Source: an uncultured Oscillibacter sp. (GTDB taxonomy: Bacteria; Bacillota; Clostridia; Oscillospirales; Oscillospiraceae). From it: a DNA stretch of 64,000 bases. Every line of letters starts with the position of its first letter. Positions within the stretch are counted from its first letter, which is position 1. This document shows positions 7,832-16,196 of this stretch, piece by piece. A program made the translations under genes and the position numbers. Location: contig CAJUDV010000005.1 of NCBI GenBank assembly GCA_910585385.1, positions 14,259 to 78,258 on the forward strand, read 5' to 3'. The notes below the pieces were generated by a model. It was given only the letters and a program-made list of their open reading frames with translations, did not search any database and had not been told where the DNA came from.

Positions 7832-9021
7832 GGCCGCACCCCCGTGATGAGGAACACCGGGTTCTGGGCCGTCAGCAAGTGGAGCGTCCCGGCGGGGCGG
7901 CAGCGGCTGACGGCGATCTGTGCCACCTCCGCCTCGTATCCCAGGGCCGTGAGGCCCCGCAGGGCGGCATTCAGCGTCTCCAGGGCGATGGCGGAGACGC
8001 AGATTCGGGCCCGGGGGTTGGCGTTGTGGACAGCCTGCAGGATCAGCGGCAGTTCCCCGCCGCTGCCGCCCACAAAGACCGCGCTGGGGGCAGGGAGGCC
8101 CTCCAGCGCCTCCGGGGCGCAGCCCTCTACAATGCGCAGATTCCAGGCGCAGAACCGCTGCCGGTTGGCCCGCAGCAGAGCCAGGGCCTCCGCATCCCGT
8201 TCCACGGCCCAGACAGACCGGGAGTGGAGTGCCAGCTCCACGCTGACGCTCCCCGTGCCCGCGCCGATGTCCCAGCACACATCCTCCGGCCCCACGGCCA
8301 GCTTGCCCAGGGCGGCGGAGCGGACCTCCTGCTTGGTCATGGGGACGCTGCCCCGCTGGAAGTCTCCGTCTGGGATGCCGGGGGTCCGCCAGGAGAGGGT
8401 GGGGGCGGCTTCCGCCAGGAGGACGCTCAAGGGGGCGAATGCGCGTCCGGCGAACTCCGCCGCCGTGCCCCGGGTGATCCGCTCTTCCGGATAGGAGAGA
8501 TTCTCCCCCGCGGCGACAGGCAGGTTTTCCAGCCCCGCCTCCGCCAGCTGGCGGCACAGGTCCCCGGGACCCAGCGCGCCGCCGGTGAGGAAGCAGACGG
8601 CTTTGCCCCGGCACACCGCCTCCACGGCGTCGCAGTCCACCCCGTGGGCGGAGCGGAGGAGCCAGTCCTGCCAGGGCCGGCCCATCCGCGCGGCCAGATA
8701 CTGCACGCTGGAGACGCCGGGGAGTACCCGGGTTTCGACGCCTCTTTCCTCCAGCAGGGGCAGAAGCCCGCGGGCGCCGGAGTAAAAGCCGGTGTCCCCG
8801 CTGTACAGCACGCAGGTATTTTCACAGCCGGAGGCCAGCAGCAGCTCCAGAATCTCCTGAGGCTTGGTGGCGCACTCCCGCCGGGGGGTGAGCTCCTCCG
8901 GCAGCCGGCGCAGCAGCCGTGCCGCGCCGATGAGATAATCCGCCTGGGCCAGAGCCTCCCCGACCTCTGCCGTAACGGTGGCCATGGCACCGCAGCCCAG
9001 GCCCGCCAGTGTCACCCGCAT
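7828..9021 (-). CDS. cbiET: Fused precorrin-6Y/7 methyltransferase and decarboxylase (CbiE-CbiT)
   Basis: Methylates C5 and C15 of the ring and removes the acetate carboxylate at C12. The 397-aa protein is a fusion. The N-terminal CbiE domain (residues 1 to about 200) starts MRVTLAGLGCG and has VLYSGDTGFYSGARGLLPLL. The C-terminal CbiT domain (about 210-397) starts at PMTKQEVRSAAL and has the SAM-binding motif CWDIGAGTGSVSVELAL. The ATG at 9019-9021 is preceded by AAGGAGGGG and overlaps the end of cbiJ by 10 nt. Confidence 0.94.
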   Translation of the reverse strand: MRVTLAGLGCGAMATVTAEVGEALAQADYLIGAARLLRRLPEELTPRRECATKPQEILELLLASGCENTCVLYSGDTGFYSGARGLLPLLEERGVETRVLPGVSSVQYLAARMGRPWQDWLLRSAHGVDCDAVEAVCRGKAVCFLTGGALGPGDLCRQLAEAGLENLPVAAGENLSYPEERITRGTAAEFAGRAFAPLSVLLAEAAPTLSWRTPGIPDGDFQRGSVPMTKQEVRSAALGKLAVGPEDVCWDIGAGTGSVSVELALHSRSVWAVERDAEALALLRANRQRFCAWNLRIVEGCAPEALEGLPAPSAVFVGGSGGELPLILQAVHNANPRARICVSAIALETLNAALRGLTALGYEAEVAQIAVSRCRPAGTLHLLTAQNPVFLITGVRP

Positions 9022-9752
9022 GATAACCCCTCCTTGATCCAGGATAGGACTGTCTCCAAATCGTCTCCGCCGTCCAATGGGCGTTCCACCAGTACCAGAC
9101 GGGTCCCGGTGCTCTGCGCGGCGGCCAGTTTCTCTCCAAAGCCGCCGGGGCCGCCGCCGTCCTTAGTCACCAGCCACGCGATGCGGTACTGCTCCAGTAT
9201 GGCCTCGTTCAGCTTTTGGGTAAAGGGGCCCTGAAGAGCCAGAATGTTCCGGTGTGGCAGGCCCAGGGCCTCGCAGGCCGCGATGCTCTCATGGGTGGGG
9301 AGCACCCGGGCGAAGAGCTGCTCCGGCGAGAGGGACGAGAATGCCGTCAGTTCCTTGGCCCCCGTGGCCAGCAGGATGTTGCCGCGTTGTCCGGCCAAGA
9401 AAGCGGCGGCCTCGGCGCAGCCGGACACCCGAATCACGCCCTCCGCGGGACTTTCGGCCCGCAGAAGCCGCCGCAGGGGCGTATTCGTGTTTTCGCAGGC
9501 GGCCCGGACCGCGGCGGTGACGATCTTCGCGTAGGGATGGGTGGCGTCCACACAGCGGTCAAAATCCGCCAGCAGCGCCTCCATGGCGGGCTGTTCCAGG
9601 CGGCCCGTCAGCGCGCGGACGCCGGACAGCCCCGCCAGTTCCTCGGCCCCCAGGGGCGTCGCCACGCTGACGGCGACCTCCGCTCCCAGGGAGGCGGCCC
9701 GCTCCGCCAGCACACGGCCCTCGGTGGTGCCGCCGAAAATCAGCAGCCTCAT
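9012..9752 (-). CDS. cbiJ: Precorrin-6A / cobalt-precorrin-6A reductase
   Basis: NAD(P)H-dependent reduction of (cobalt-)precorrin-6A. The 246-aa protein starts MRLLIFGGTTEGRVLAE, the family N-terminal signature. It also has DATHPYAKIVTAAVRAAC, LLATGAKELTAF and the C-terminal VTKDGGGPGGFGEKLAAA segment. The ATG at 9750-9752 overlaps the cbiH stop as ATGA. The protein is soluble, with no membrane segment seen. Confidence 0.93.
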   Translation of the reverse strand: MRLLIFGGTTEGRVLAERAASLGAEVAVSVATPLGAEELAGLSGVRALTGRLEQPAMEALLADFDRCVDATHPYAKIVTAAVRAACENTNTPLRRLLRAESPAEGVIRVSGCAEAAAFLAGQRGNILLATGAKELTAFSSLSPEQLFARVLPTHESIAACEALGLPHRNILALQGPFTQKLNEAILEQYRIAWLVTKDGGGPGGFGEKLAAAQSTGTRLVLVERPLDGGDDLETVLSWIKEGLSCG

Positions 9753-10483
9753 GCTTTGGCCTCATAGCCCCGGGGGGTGACCATCCAGCCGCCGATCTCC
9801 CGGGTGGCGCTGCTGCCGATGAACACGGTGGTAAACATGTCCACCGTCTCCTCCCGCAGCTCCGCCAGGGTCAGCACGCGGCGCTCCAGACCTTCCCGGC
9901 CGATGTTCCGCACCCAGCCGCAGACCGTCGTTCCGGCCTTTTCCCGCAGCAGGATGTCACAGGCCCGCCGCAGGTAGCCGGCCCGCTTTTTGGAGGAGGG
10001 GTTGTACAGGCAGATGGAGAAATCCCCCCTGGCGGCGCAGAGAAGGCGGTTTTCGATGGTTTCCCAGGGGGTTAGCAGGTCCGAGAGGGAGATAACGCAG
10101 AAGTCGTGCATCAGCGGCGCCCCCAGCACCGCTCCGCCGGAGAGGGCGGCGGTGACGCCGGGGACCACCTCCACCTCCACCTCCGGAAACTCCGGGCCGA
10201 GCTGTAGAAGGGGACCGGCCATGCCGTAGACCCCGGCGTCGCCGCTGCAGAGCATTGCCACCGTCCGCCCGGATTGGGCCAGCTCCAGGCAGCGGCGGCA
10301 CCGCTCCCACTCCCGGGTCATGGGGGTGGTGAAGACCTCTTTGCCCGGGTAGAGAGACCGCACCAAATCGATATACACGGTGTAGCCGCACAGCACCGCC
10401 GCCTGGTCCATAGCCGCGCGGGCCTGGGGAGTGATCTGCTGCGCTCCGCCGGGGCCGATGCCCACCACGTAGACTTTATTCAT
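9749..10483 (-). CDS. cbiH: Precorrin-3B C17-methyltransferase CbiH
   Basis: Adds the C17 methyl group and drives ring contraction in the anaerobic route. The 244-aa SAM-dependent tetrapyrrole methyltransferase starts MNKVYVVGIGPGGAQQIT, with the glycine-rich N-terminal loop. It has MLCSGDAGVYGMAGPLLQL and VPGVTAALSGGAVLGAPLMHDF, the usual substrate-pocket motifs. It overlaps the cbiG stop by 8 nt and the cbiJ start by 4 nt. Confidence 0.94.
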   Translation of the reverse strand: MNKVYVVGIGPGGAQQITPQARAAMDQAAVLCGYTVYIDLVRSLYPGKEVFTTPMTREWERCRRCLELAQSGRTVAMLCSGDAGVYGMAGPLLQLGPEFPEVEVEVVPGVTAALSGGAVLGAPLMHDFCVISLSDLLTPWETIENRLLCAARGDFSICLYNPSSKKRAGYLRRACDILLREKAGTTVCGWVRNIGREGLERRVLTLAELREETVDMFTTVFIGSSATREIGGWMVTPRGYEAKA

Positions 10484-11471
10484 CCCGCCATCTCCAATCC
10501 GGGGAGAAGGGCGCCAGGGCCGCCGCCATGGTCACGCCGTCTCCCGCGTGTTTTTTTACGATCAGCGCTCCGCCGCTGCCCAGAACCGCGCTCCGCTCGC
10601 ACACGTTGTCCACCCCGGCGACGCTTTGGACAAAGGCGGAGGAGGAGAAGTCCCCCTCCACGGCCCGGAGGGCCTGGGCGGAGAAAGTCACGAGAGGAAG
10701 GCCTCTGGATTGGCAGAAGGCCAAAAGTCCTGGCTCGTCCCGCTTCAGATCGATGCTGCACACCTGATGGAAGGCCAGGGAATCCAGGCCGCTGGTCTCC
10801 AGAAGTTTCGCGAAGGCCCGCTCCAGCGCCGTTTGGGAGGCGCCTCTCCGGCACCCCACCCCCAGTACGGCAATGGCGGGAATCAGGCACAGAGCGTCCC
10901 CGCTCTCCCGGCGGACGGTGAGCCTGACGTCGCAGCCGCTCTCCGCCGCCAGGGCCGCGTGCTCTGGCGGCCGGCCCGAGATGGACCAGGGGCTGTATAT
11001 GCCGGCGGTTCCGCCGGAGAGAACCTTGGAGGAAACGCGGACAATGGCCTCCGGATTCCGCACCCGGCAGTTCTGCCGCTTGGCCCACTCGTCCACGGCA
11101 AAGAGCCCCCGGACGTCCGTGGCGGTGGTGATCACCGGCACTGCGCCCAGTTGGGCGGCGATGTTCCGGGCCAGGTCGTTGGCCCCGCCCAGGTGGCCGC
11201 TGAGAATGGGGATGGCGAAGCGGCCCGATTCGTCCACTACCACCACCGCCGGGTCGGCGGCCTTGTGGCGGATATGGGGGGCAATGGCCCGCACGGCAAT
11301 GCCAGCCGCCCCCACAAAAATCAGGGCGTCCGCCTGGGAAAAGGATTCCGCGGTCCACTCCGCAAGGCCTGGAGACGGGCCGCAGCGCGCGGCCTCGCCG
11401 TCTAAGGCCCCGGCCAGCGTCTGGGCCAGGGCAAAGCCCCGGTCTGTGAAAGCCAGCAACCGGAGGGTCAT
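10476..11471 (-). CDS. cbiG: Cobalt-precorrin-5A hydrolase CbiG
   Basis: Opens the delta-lactone of cobalt-precorrin-5A and releases acetaldehyde. The 331-aa protein has the N-terminal CbiG domain with DALIFVGAAGIAVRAIAPH and the GGANDLARNIA segment. A C-terminal CbiG domain begins near AVLGVGCRRGASQTALERA and ends with ALIVKKHAGDGVTMAAA. Its presence shows that this is the early-cobalt-insertion (anaerobic) pathway. It overlaps cbiF by 4 nt. Confidence 0.94.
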   Translation of the reverse strand: MTLRLLAFTDRGFALAQTLAGALDGEAARCGPSPGLAEWTAESFSQADALIFVGAAGIAVRAIAPHIRHKAADPAVVVVDESGRFAIPILSGHLGGANDLARNIAAQLGAVPVITTATDVRGLFAVDEWAKRQNCRVRNPEAIVRVSSKVLSGGTAGIYSPWSISGRPPEHAALAAESGCDVRLTVRRESGDALCLIPAIAVLGVGCRRGASQTALERAFAKLLETSGLDSLAFHQVCSIDLKRDEPGLLAFCQSRGLPLVTFSAQALRAVEGDFSSSAFVQSVAGVDNVCERSAVLGSGGALIVKKHAGDGVTMAAALAPFSPDWRWRDE

Positions 11472-12223
11472 TGGGACGCCTCACGGAATCCCGTGGTAAA
11501 GGATGGGTCGTAGAGCTTGCTGCGCTGGTAGGTTGGCTCCAGGAAATCTCCCACCAGCACCAGGGCCGTCTTGGAGATCTGGTGTGTCCGGCCGGATTCC
11601 GCCAGGGTGCCAACGGTGCACCGGACCACCTTCTCCTCCGGCCAGGTGGCCTTGTACACCAGAGCCGCCGGCGTATTGGAGGTGTAGGTCCCCTTCAAAA
11701 GCTCTGTCTGGAGGCCCTCCAGCATCCCCGCGGAGAGAAAGACTGCCATGCTGGCCCCGTGGCTGGCCCAGGCGGCGATGGACTCCCGCTCCGGCACCGC
11801 CGTCCGCCCCGCCATGCGGGTGATGACCACGGACTGGCTCACCTCCGGCAGGGTGTACTCCGCCTGGGCGGCGGCCGCCGCCCCGCAGAAGCTGGAGACC
11901 CCCGGCGTGTCGTCGTAGAGAATCCCCATGGCGTCCAACGCGTCCATCTGCTCCCGGATGGCGCCATAGAGGCAGGGGTCCCCGGTGTGGAGGCGGACGG
12001 TGGTCTTTCCCTCCTGCTCCGCTGTCTCCATGACAGAGAGAACCTGCTCCAGCGTCATCTCCGCGCTGTTGTGAATCTCACAGCCTGCCGGACACAGTTT
12101 CAGCAGCGCCGGGTTTACCAGACTGCCGGCGTAGACCACTACATCCGCTGTTTTTAAGAGCTCCGCGCCCCGGAGAGTGATGAGGTCCGGCGCGCCGGGG
12201 CCCGCTCCCACGAAATGAATCAT
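11468..12223 (-). CDS. cbiF: Precorrin-4 C11-methyltransferase CbiF
   Basis: SAM-dependent methylation at C11 of (cobalt-)precorrin-4. The 251-aa protein begins MIHFVGAGPGAPDLITLRG and shows YAGSLVNPALL, RLHTGDPCLYGAIREQMDAL and TPGVSSFCGAAAAAQAEYTLP, all characteristic of CobM/CbiF. It starts 3 nt after the cbiL stop and its stop overlaps the cbiG start. Confidence 0.95.
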   Translation of the reverse strand: MIHFVGAGPGAPDLITLRGAELLKTADVVVYAGSLVNPALLKLCPAGCEIHNSAEMTLEQVLSVMETAEQEGKTTVRLHTGDPCLYGAIREQMDALDAMGILYDDTPGVSSFCGAAAAAQAEYTLPEVSQSVVITRMAGRTAVPERESIAAWASHGASMAVFLSAGMLEGLQTELLKGTYTSNTPAALVYKATWPEEKVVRCTVGTLAESGRTHQISKTALVLVGDFLEPTYQRSKLYDPSFTTGFREASQ

Positions 12224-12226
12224 AGC

Positions 12227-12922
12227 TTACTCCTTTACAATGACGGTGGCGAAATACCCCGTGTCCTCCGGCAGGTGCGTGAGGTCCCGGCAGACCTGTT
12301 CCGTTGGCAGGCCGCAGTCCCGTACCATGGCAGCCCGCTCCAGCAGGCCCTTTCTCTCTAAGAGCTCCGCCACCTGGGGGAGCTGCCTGCCGGACTTCAT
12401 CAGCACCTTGGTGCCAGGCAGCTCCAGCTGCTCTGCCAAGGTATCCCGGCTGGCGGGGAGGATGTGCAGGGGAGAGGCGGCTGTGGTGAGACTGGTACCC
12501 AGCCGGGCCGCCACGGCGCAGAAGCTGGGAACGCCGGGGACCATCACCGCCTCGTATCCGCCGCCGGTGAGGATTCCCATCAGATAGCCGAAGGTGGCGT
12601 AGATGGACACGTCCCCCAGATTCAGCATGGCCACATCCCGCCCCGCCGAGAGATGGGCGGCGATGGTCTCCGCTGCCCGCAGGTGCGATTCATGGAGAAC
12701 GGCGGGATCCCGGGACATGGTGAAGTCCAGGGGCAGAATGGTTTTATGCTCCAGAGGTGTGGCCCGCCGCACAATGTCCAGCGCCAGCATCTCTCCGCCC
12801 CTTGTCCGGGGGGCCGCGATTACCGGACAGCGCTCCAGGGTTCGCAGGGCCTTGAGGGTCAGCAGCTCCGGGTCGCCGGGCCCCACGCCCACGCCGTAGA
12901 GTACGCCTTGTCTCATTTCCAT
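12227..12922 (-). CDS. cbiL: Precorrin-2 C20-methyltransferase CbiL
   Basis: SAM-dependent C20 methylation of cobalt-precorrin-2. The 231-aa protein has GVGVGPGDPELLTLKALRTL at the N-terminus, MLNLGDVSIYATFGYLM and VPGVPSFCAVAARLGTSL. The start is taken as ATG 12920-12922, 11 nt after the GGAG that lies inside the end of cbiD; ATG 12914-12916, overlapping the cbiD TGA, is the alternative. Longer in-frame sequence upstream is a shadow of cbiD. Confidence 0.93.
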   Translation of the reverse strand: MEMRQGVLYGVGVGPGDPELLTLKALRTLERCPVIAAPRTRGGEMLALDIVRRATPLEHKTILPLDFTMSRDPAVLHESHLRAAETIAAHLSAGRDVAMLNLGDVSIYATFGYLMGILTGGGYEAVMVPGVPSFCAVAARLGTSLTTAASPLHILPASRDTLAEQLELPGTKVLMKSGRQLPQVAELLERKGLLERAAMVRDCGLPTEQVCRDLTHLPEDTGYFATVIVKE

Positions 12923-14052
12923 GCTTCCATGATCTCCTTTACAGCTTCCGTCTGCCCCAGGGAGCCGTATTCGTTGGAAAACAAAATGGCGCCGGTCCGG
13001 CAGGCCTCTCCGGTCCGGCGGACCAGATGACGGTGGATGGCGGAGAGCATCCGCTCCAGCACCGCTTCCCGCAGGCCCGCGCCGTCCAGAATCGCGATGC
13101 AGGCGTCGGAGGAGGCGGCATCCATCAGTGCCCGGCACACCGCTGTGGAGGCCCCGCACGCCGCCGCGTGGGCGCAGAACAGCTCCGTCCGGCAGTCGGC
13201 AAAACGGCTGTGGGTGTTCATGATGCCGCCGGAGAGTTTTCCCAGTTTGCCGATATGCCCCGCCAGCAGCACGGTCTCAAACCCCGACCCGGCGCAGGCG
13301 TCCAGAGCGTCCCCGATGAAATTGGAGCATTTGACCACGGGAACGCCCAGCCTGTCCAGCCCCTGGCCGCGGAGGAAGTCCAGCCCGTAGTTCCCGGGAG
13401 TGAGGATGATGCGGCGGCCTCCCAGAGCCGCGGCCTGGCGGATCTCCAGGGAGACGGTGTCTGCCAGAGCCCGGAGGCTCATAGGTTCCACGATGCCGGA
13501 GGTGCCCAGGATGGAGACGCCTCCCACGATGCCCAGAGCGGGGTTGAAGGTCTTTTCCGCCACCGCCTCTCCGCCGGGGACGGAGACGGTGATCCGCAGA
13601 CCGCCGTTGCAGCCCAGTTCGCCGCACACCGCCAATACTGCCTCCCGGATCATCTGCCGGGGAACGCGGTTGATGGCGGCGGCGCCCACAGGCTGGTCCA
13701 GACCGGGCCTGGTCACCCGGCCCACGCCCTGGCCGCCCTCAATGGAGACGCCGGGAAGGTCCTGCCGCTCCGCGTGGGCGAAGACCAGCAGTCCGGTGGT
13801 GGCGTCGATGTCGTCCCCGCCGTCCTTGCGGACGGCGCAGGAGGCCCGTCCGCCTGAGAGGACGCAGGACTCCAGAGGTACCTCCACGGTGAGCCCCTTG
13901 GGCGTTTCCAGGGAGACGGAGGGGGGCGGAGTCCCGGTCAGCAGCAGCCGGACGGCCCCCGCTGCCGCCAGAGCGGCGCAGGTGCCGGTGGTGTAGCCGC
14001 AGCGCAGCCGCCTGCCGCCGGAGAGGATATAGTGTTCAAATTCCGCGCTCAT
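12913..14052 (-). CDS. cbiD: Cobalt-precorrin-5B (C1)-methyltransferase CbiD
   Basis: C1 methylation specific to the anaerobic pathway. The 379-aa protein has the family start CGYTTGTCAALAAAGAVRLL, then KDGGDDIDATTGLLV, GGVSILGTSGIVEPMS, ILTPGNYGLDF, KCSNFIGDALD and VLLAGHIGKLGKLSGGIMNTHS. The ATG at 14050-14052 overlaps the stop of the ABC ATPase as ATGA, so biosynthesis and uptake genes are cotranscribed. Confidence 0.95.
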   Translation of the reverse strand: MSAEFEHYILSGGRRLRCGYTTGTCAALAAAGAVRLLLTGTPPPSVSLETPKGLTVEVPLESCVLSGGRASCAVRKDGGDDIDATTGLLVFAHAERQDLPGVSIEGGQGVGRVTRPGLDQPVGAAAINRVPRQMIREAVLAVCGELGCNGGLRITVSVPGGEAVAEKTFNPALGIVGGVSILGTSGIVEPMSLRALADTVSLEIRQAAALGGRRIILTPGNYGLDFLRGQGLDRLGVPVVKCSNFIGDALDACAGSGFETVLLAGHIGKLGKLSGGIMNTHSRFADCRTELFCAHAAACGASTAVCRALMDAASSDACIAILDGAGLREAVLERMLSAIHRHLVRRTGEACRTGAILFSNEYGSLGQTEAVKEIMEAWK

Positions 14053-15140
14053 AGAAGCTTTCCCGCCTGTTCCGCCAGCTCCCGGAGAAGCCGGTTTTTT
14101 TCGTTCATGGGCCCGAAGGTAGAGGGGGGGCAGAGAACCTGGGCGCAGCGCGCGATCTTCTCCGCCGCCAGACGGAAAGCGGTCTCTCCAATAGGGGAAA
14201 ATGCCTCTTCCGAGATCACTTCCGCCGCCAGGGCCTTGGACACCGGGTAGTCCAAGTCGTTTTCGTGGAGGACCCCGGCGGCAAAGGGCACCCCCTGCCG
14301 CTGGAGGCGGCGGTACACCGGAATGCCGCTGCCGCCGCCGCCGATGACGAACACCTGGGGCGTCCCGGCGGGGGGCTCCAGCTCCAGACAGCCGAAGTCC
14401 GGGTTGTAGCTGCCCCGGGCGGCGTCGTACAGCTCCAGGATATACCCGGCGGTGAAGATCTCCTCCGGCGCTCCGCAGCGCTCAATGGTGTGGTTGTGGA
14501 CACAGGCCACGCAGTCGGAGACCTTCTGGGCCAGGTCCAGCTCGTGAAGGCTCATGAGCACCGCCAGCTTGCGGCGGCGCACCATGTCCTTGAGGATGGA
14601 GAGCAGCTCCAGCTTGTAGCGGATGTCCAGGAAGGAGGTGGGCTCGTCCAGCACAAGGACCTCCGGCTCCTGGCAGAGGGCCCGGGCCAGCAGGACGCGC
14701 TGGCGCTGTCCGTCGCTGATCTGGGCAAAGTCCCGGTCTGCCAGCTCCTCCCCGTGGACCAGGGCCAGGGCCTCGTCCACCTTCTCCCAGTCCGGCGGCG
14801 TCAAAAGACCCAGTTTCCCGGTGTAGGGGTAGCGGCCGGTGGCCGCCACGTCCCGGCAGGTCATCAGCTCCGGGTGGATCCGGTCCGTCATCAGCACGGA
14901 GAGCCGTTTGGCGACCTCCAGGGCGGCCATGCGGTCCATGGGGCGGCCGTCCAGATACACCGTGCCCCGAAGGGGGGAGATCTGGCGGATGACGCTGCGC
15001 AGGATGGTGGACTTGCCGGAGCCGTTGGGGCCGATGAGGGTCATGATCTCCCCCCGGCGCAGATGGAGGCAGATATCCTGGATGAGGGGCTGGCCGTTGT
15101 AGCCGACAGCCAGGTTTTCCGTGTACAGATAATCCCGCAT
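14049..15140 (-). CDS. ABC transporter ATPase (FecE/BtuD type) with C-terminal extension
   Basis: ATP-binding subunit of a siderophore/cobalamin-family importer. Residues 1 to about 255 form a normal ATPase: Walker A GPNGSGKST, signature SDGQRQRVLLARAL (an SDGQ variant of LSGGQ), Walker B VLVLDEPTSFLD and a switch His in SLHELDLA. Residues from about 255 to 363 are an extra domain starting TPQVFVIGGGGSGIPVYRRL and ending in the CPPSTFGPMNEKNRLL region. Its glycine-rich start looks like a Rossmann-type fold; the function is unknown. The start ATG 15138-15140 is preceded by AAGGAGG, 23 nt after the permease. The substrate is inferred to be a corrinoid or related metal tetrapyrrole because of the operon. 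Confidence 0.88.
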   Translation of the reverse strand: MRDYLYTENLAVGYNGQPLIQDICLHLRRGEIMTLIGPNGSGKSTILRSVIRQISPLRGTVYLDGRPMDRMAALEVAKRLSVLMTDRIHPELMTCRDVAATGRYPYTGKLGLLTPPDWEKVDEALALVHGEELADRDFAQISDGQRQRVLLARALCQEPEVLVLDEPTSFLDIRYKLELLSILKDMVRRRKLAVLMSLHELDLAQKVSDCVACVHNHTIERCGAPEEIFTAGYILELYDAARGSYNPDFGCLELEPPAGTPQVFVIGGGGSGIPVYRRLQRQGVPFAAGVLHENDLDYPVSKALAAEVISEEAFSPIGETAFRLAAEKIARCAQVLCPPSTFGPMNEKNRLLRELAEQAGKLL

Positions 15141-15163
15141 CCGAAGGCGCCTCCTTGTGTGGT

Positions 15164-16183
15164 TTAGAGATTGGTTTTTCCCCGCTGGAAGGCCATCATG
15201 TAGATGACGATGGGCGCGCCGAAGACGGCGGTAACGGAGCTGATGCTGACCTCCGTGGGGGCGAAGGCCGTCCGGGCGATGAGATCGCAGAACAGGCAGA
15301 ACACCGCGCCGCCCAGAAAACAGGCAGGGATGATCAAAATAGGCCTGGCGGTGCGGAAGAGGTTCTTCACCAGGTGGGGCACGGCGATGCCCACAAAGGA
15401 GATGGGGCCTGCGAAGGCCGTGACGCAGGCGGAGAGGACGCTGGACAGCAGAATCAGCGCCAGACGGAAGGCCTTGATATTGACGCCCATGTTCTGGGCG
15501 TAGACCTCCCCCAGCTGATAGGCTCCGATGGGCTTGGAAAGGAGGAAGGACAGCGCCATGGCGGCGCCCACTACGGCCGCCATCACCGCCACACTGTCCC
15601 AGTAGATGCCGGAGAAGCTGCCCATGGACCAGTTGTGGAGGTTGACAATGTTGGAGTCCTCGGCAAAGGTGACGGCAAAGTCCGTGACGGCGGAGCAGAT
15701 GTATCCGATCATTACGCCGCAGACCACCAGCATGCTCATGCGCTTTACCCGCTGGGAGATCAGCAGAATGAAGCCTGTAGACAGCATGGCGCCCGCGAAG
15801 GCCGCGCCGATCAGAGGCGCCGATCCGGCGACAGCGCCCCGGCTCAGCATGGAGATCATCGCCAGGGACACCGCCAGCTTGGCCCCGGAGGAGATGCCCA
15901 GCACAAAGGGGCCCGCAATGGGGTTGGCGAAAAAGGTCTGGAGCAGAAAGCCGGAGACGGACAGCCCGCCGCCCAGAATGACGGCGGCGCAGATTCGGGG
16001 CAGCCGCAGGGTGCGCACGATGCCGTACTCCGTGCTGCCGTCGGCGGAGCTGAAGAGAATGCGGAGGATCTCCTTCCCGGACAGGGGGACGCTGCCGGCG
16101 TTGATGTTCCAGACTACCAGCAAAGCCAGCAGAGCCAGCAGCAGCAGGAAGGCTCCCCAATAGCGGGAGCGGGCTGATTTCAT
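15164..16183 (-). CDS. ABC importer permease, FecCD/BtuC family
   Basis: The 339-aa polytopic membrane subunit has the FecCD family signatures RTLRLPRICAAVILGGGLSVSG, NPIAGPFVLGISSGA, GPISFVGIAVPHLVKNLF and a C-terminal GAPIVIYMMAFQRGK. About ten membrane segments can be drawn. It is a single permease, expected to work as a homodimer. It starts 13 nt after the binding protein gene and is followed by the ATPase. Cobalamin or cobinamide is the likely cargo, by context. Confidence 0.92.
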   Translation of the reverse strand: MKSARSRYWGAFLLLLALLALLVVWNINAGSVPLSGKEILRILFSSADGSTEYGIVRTLRLPRICAAVILGGGLSVSGFLLQTFFANPIAGPFVLGISSGAKLAVSLAMISMLSRGAVAGSAPLIGAAFAGAMLSTGFILLISQRVKRMSMLVVCGVMIGYICSAVTDFAVTFAEDSNIVNLHNWSMGSFSGIYWDSVAVMAAVVGAAMALSFLLSKPIGAYQLGEVYAQNMGVNIKAFRLALILLSSVLSACVTAFAGPISFVGIAVPHLVKNLFRTARPILIIPACFLGGAVFCLFCDLIARTAFAPTEVSISSVTAVFGAPIVIYMMAFQRGKTNL

Positions 16184-16196
16184 GGTCTCGCCTCCG

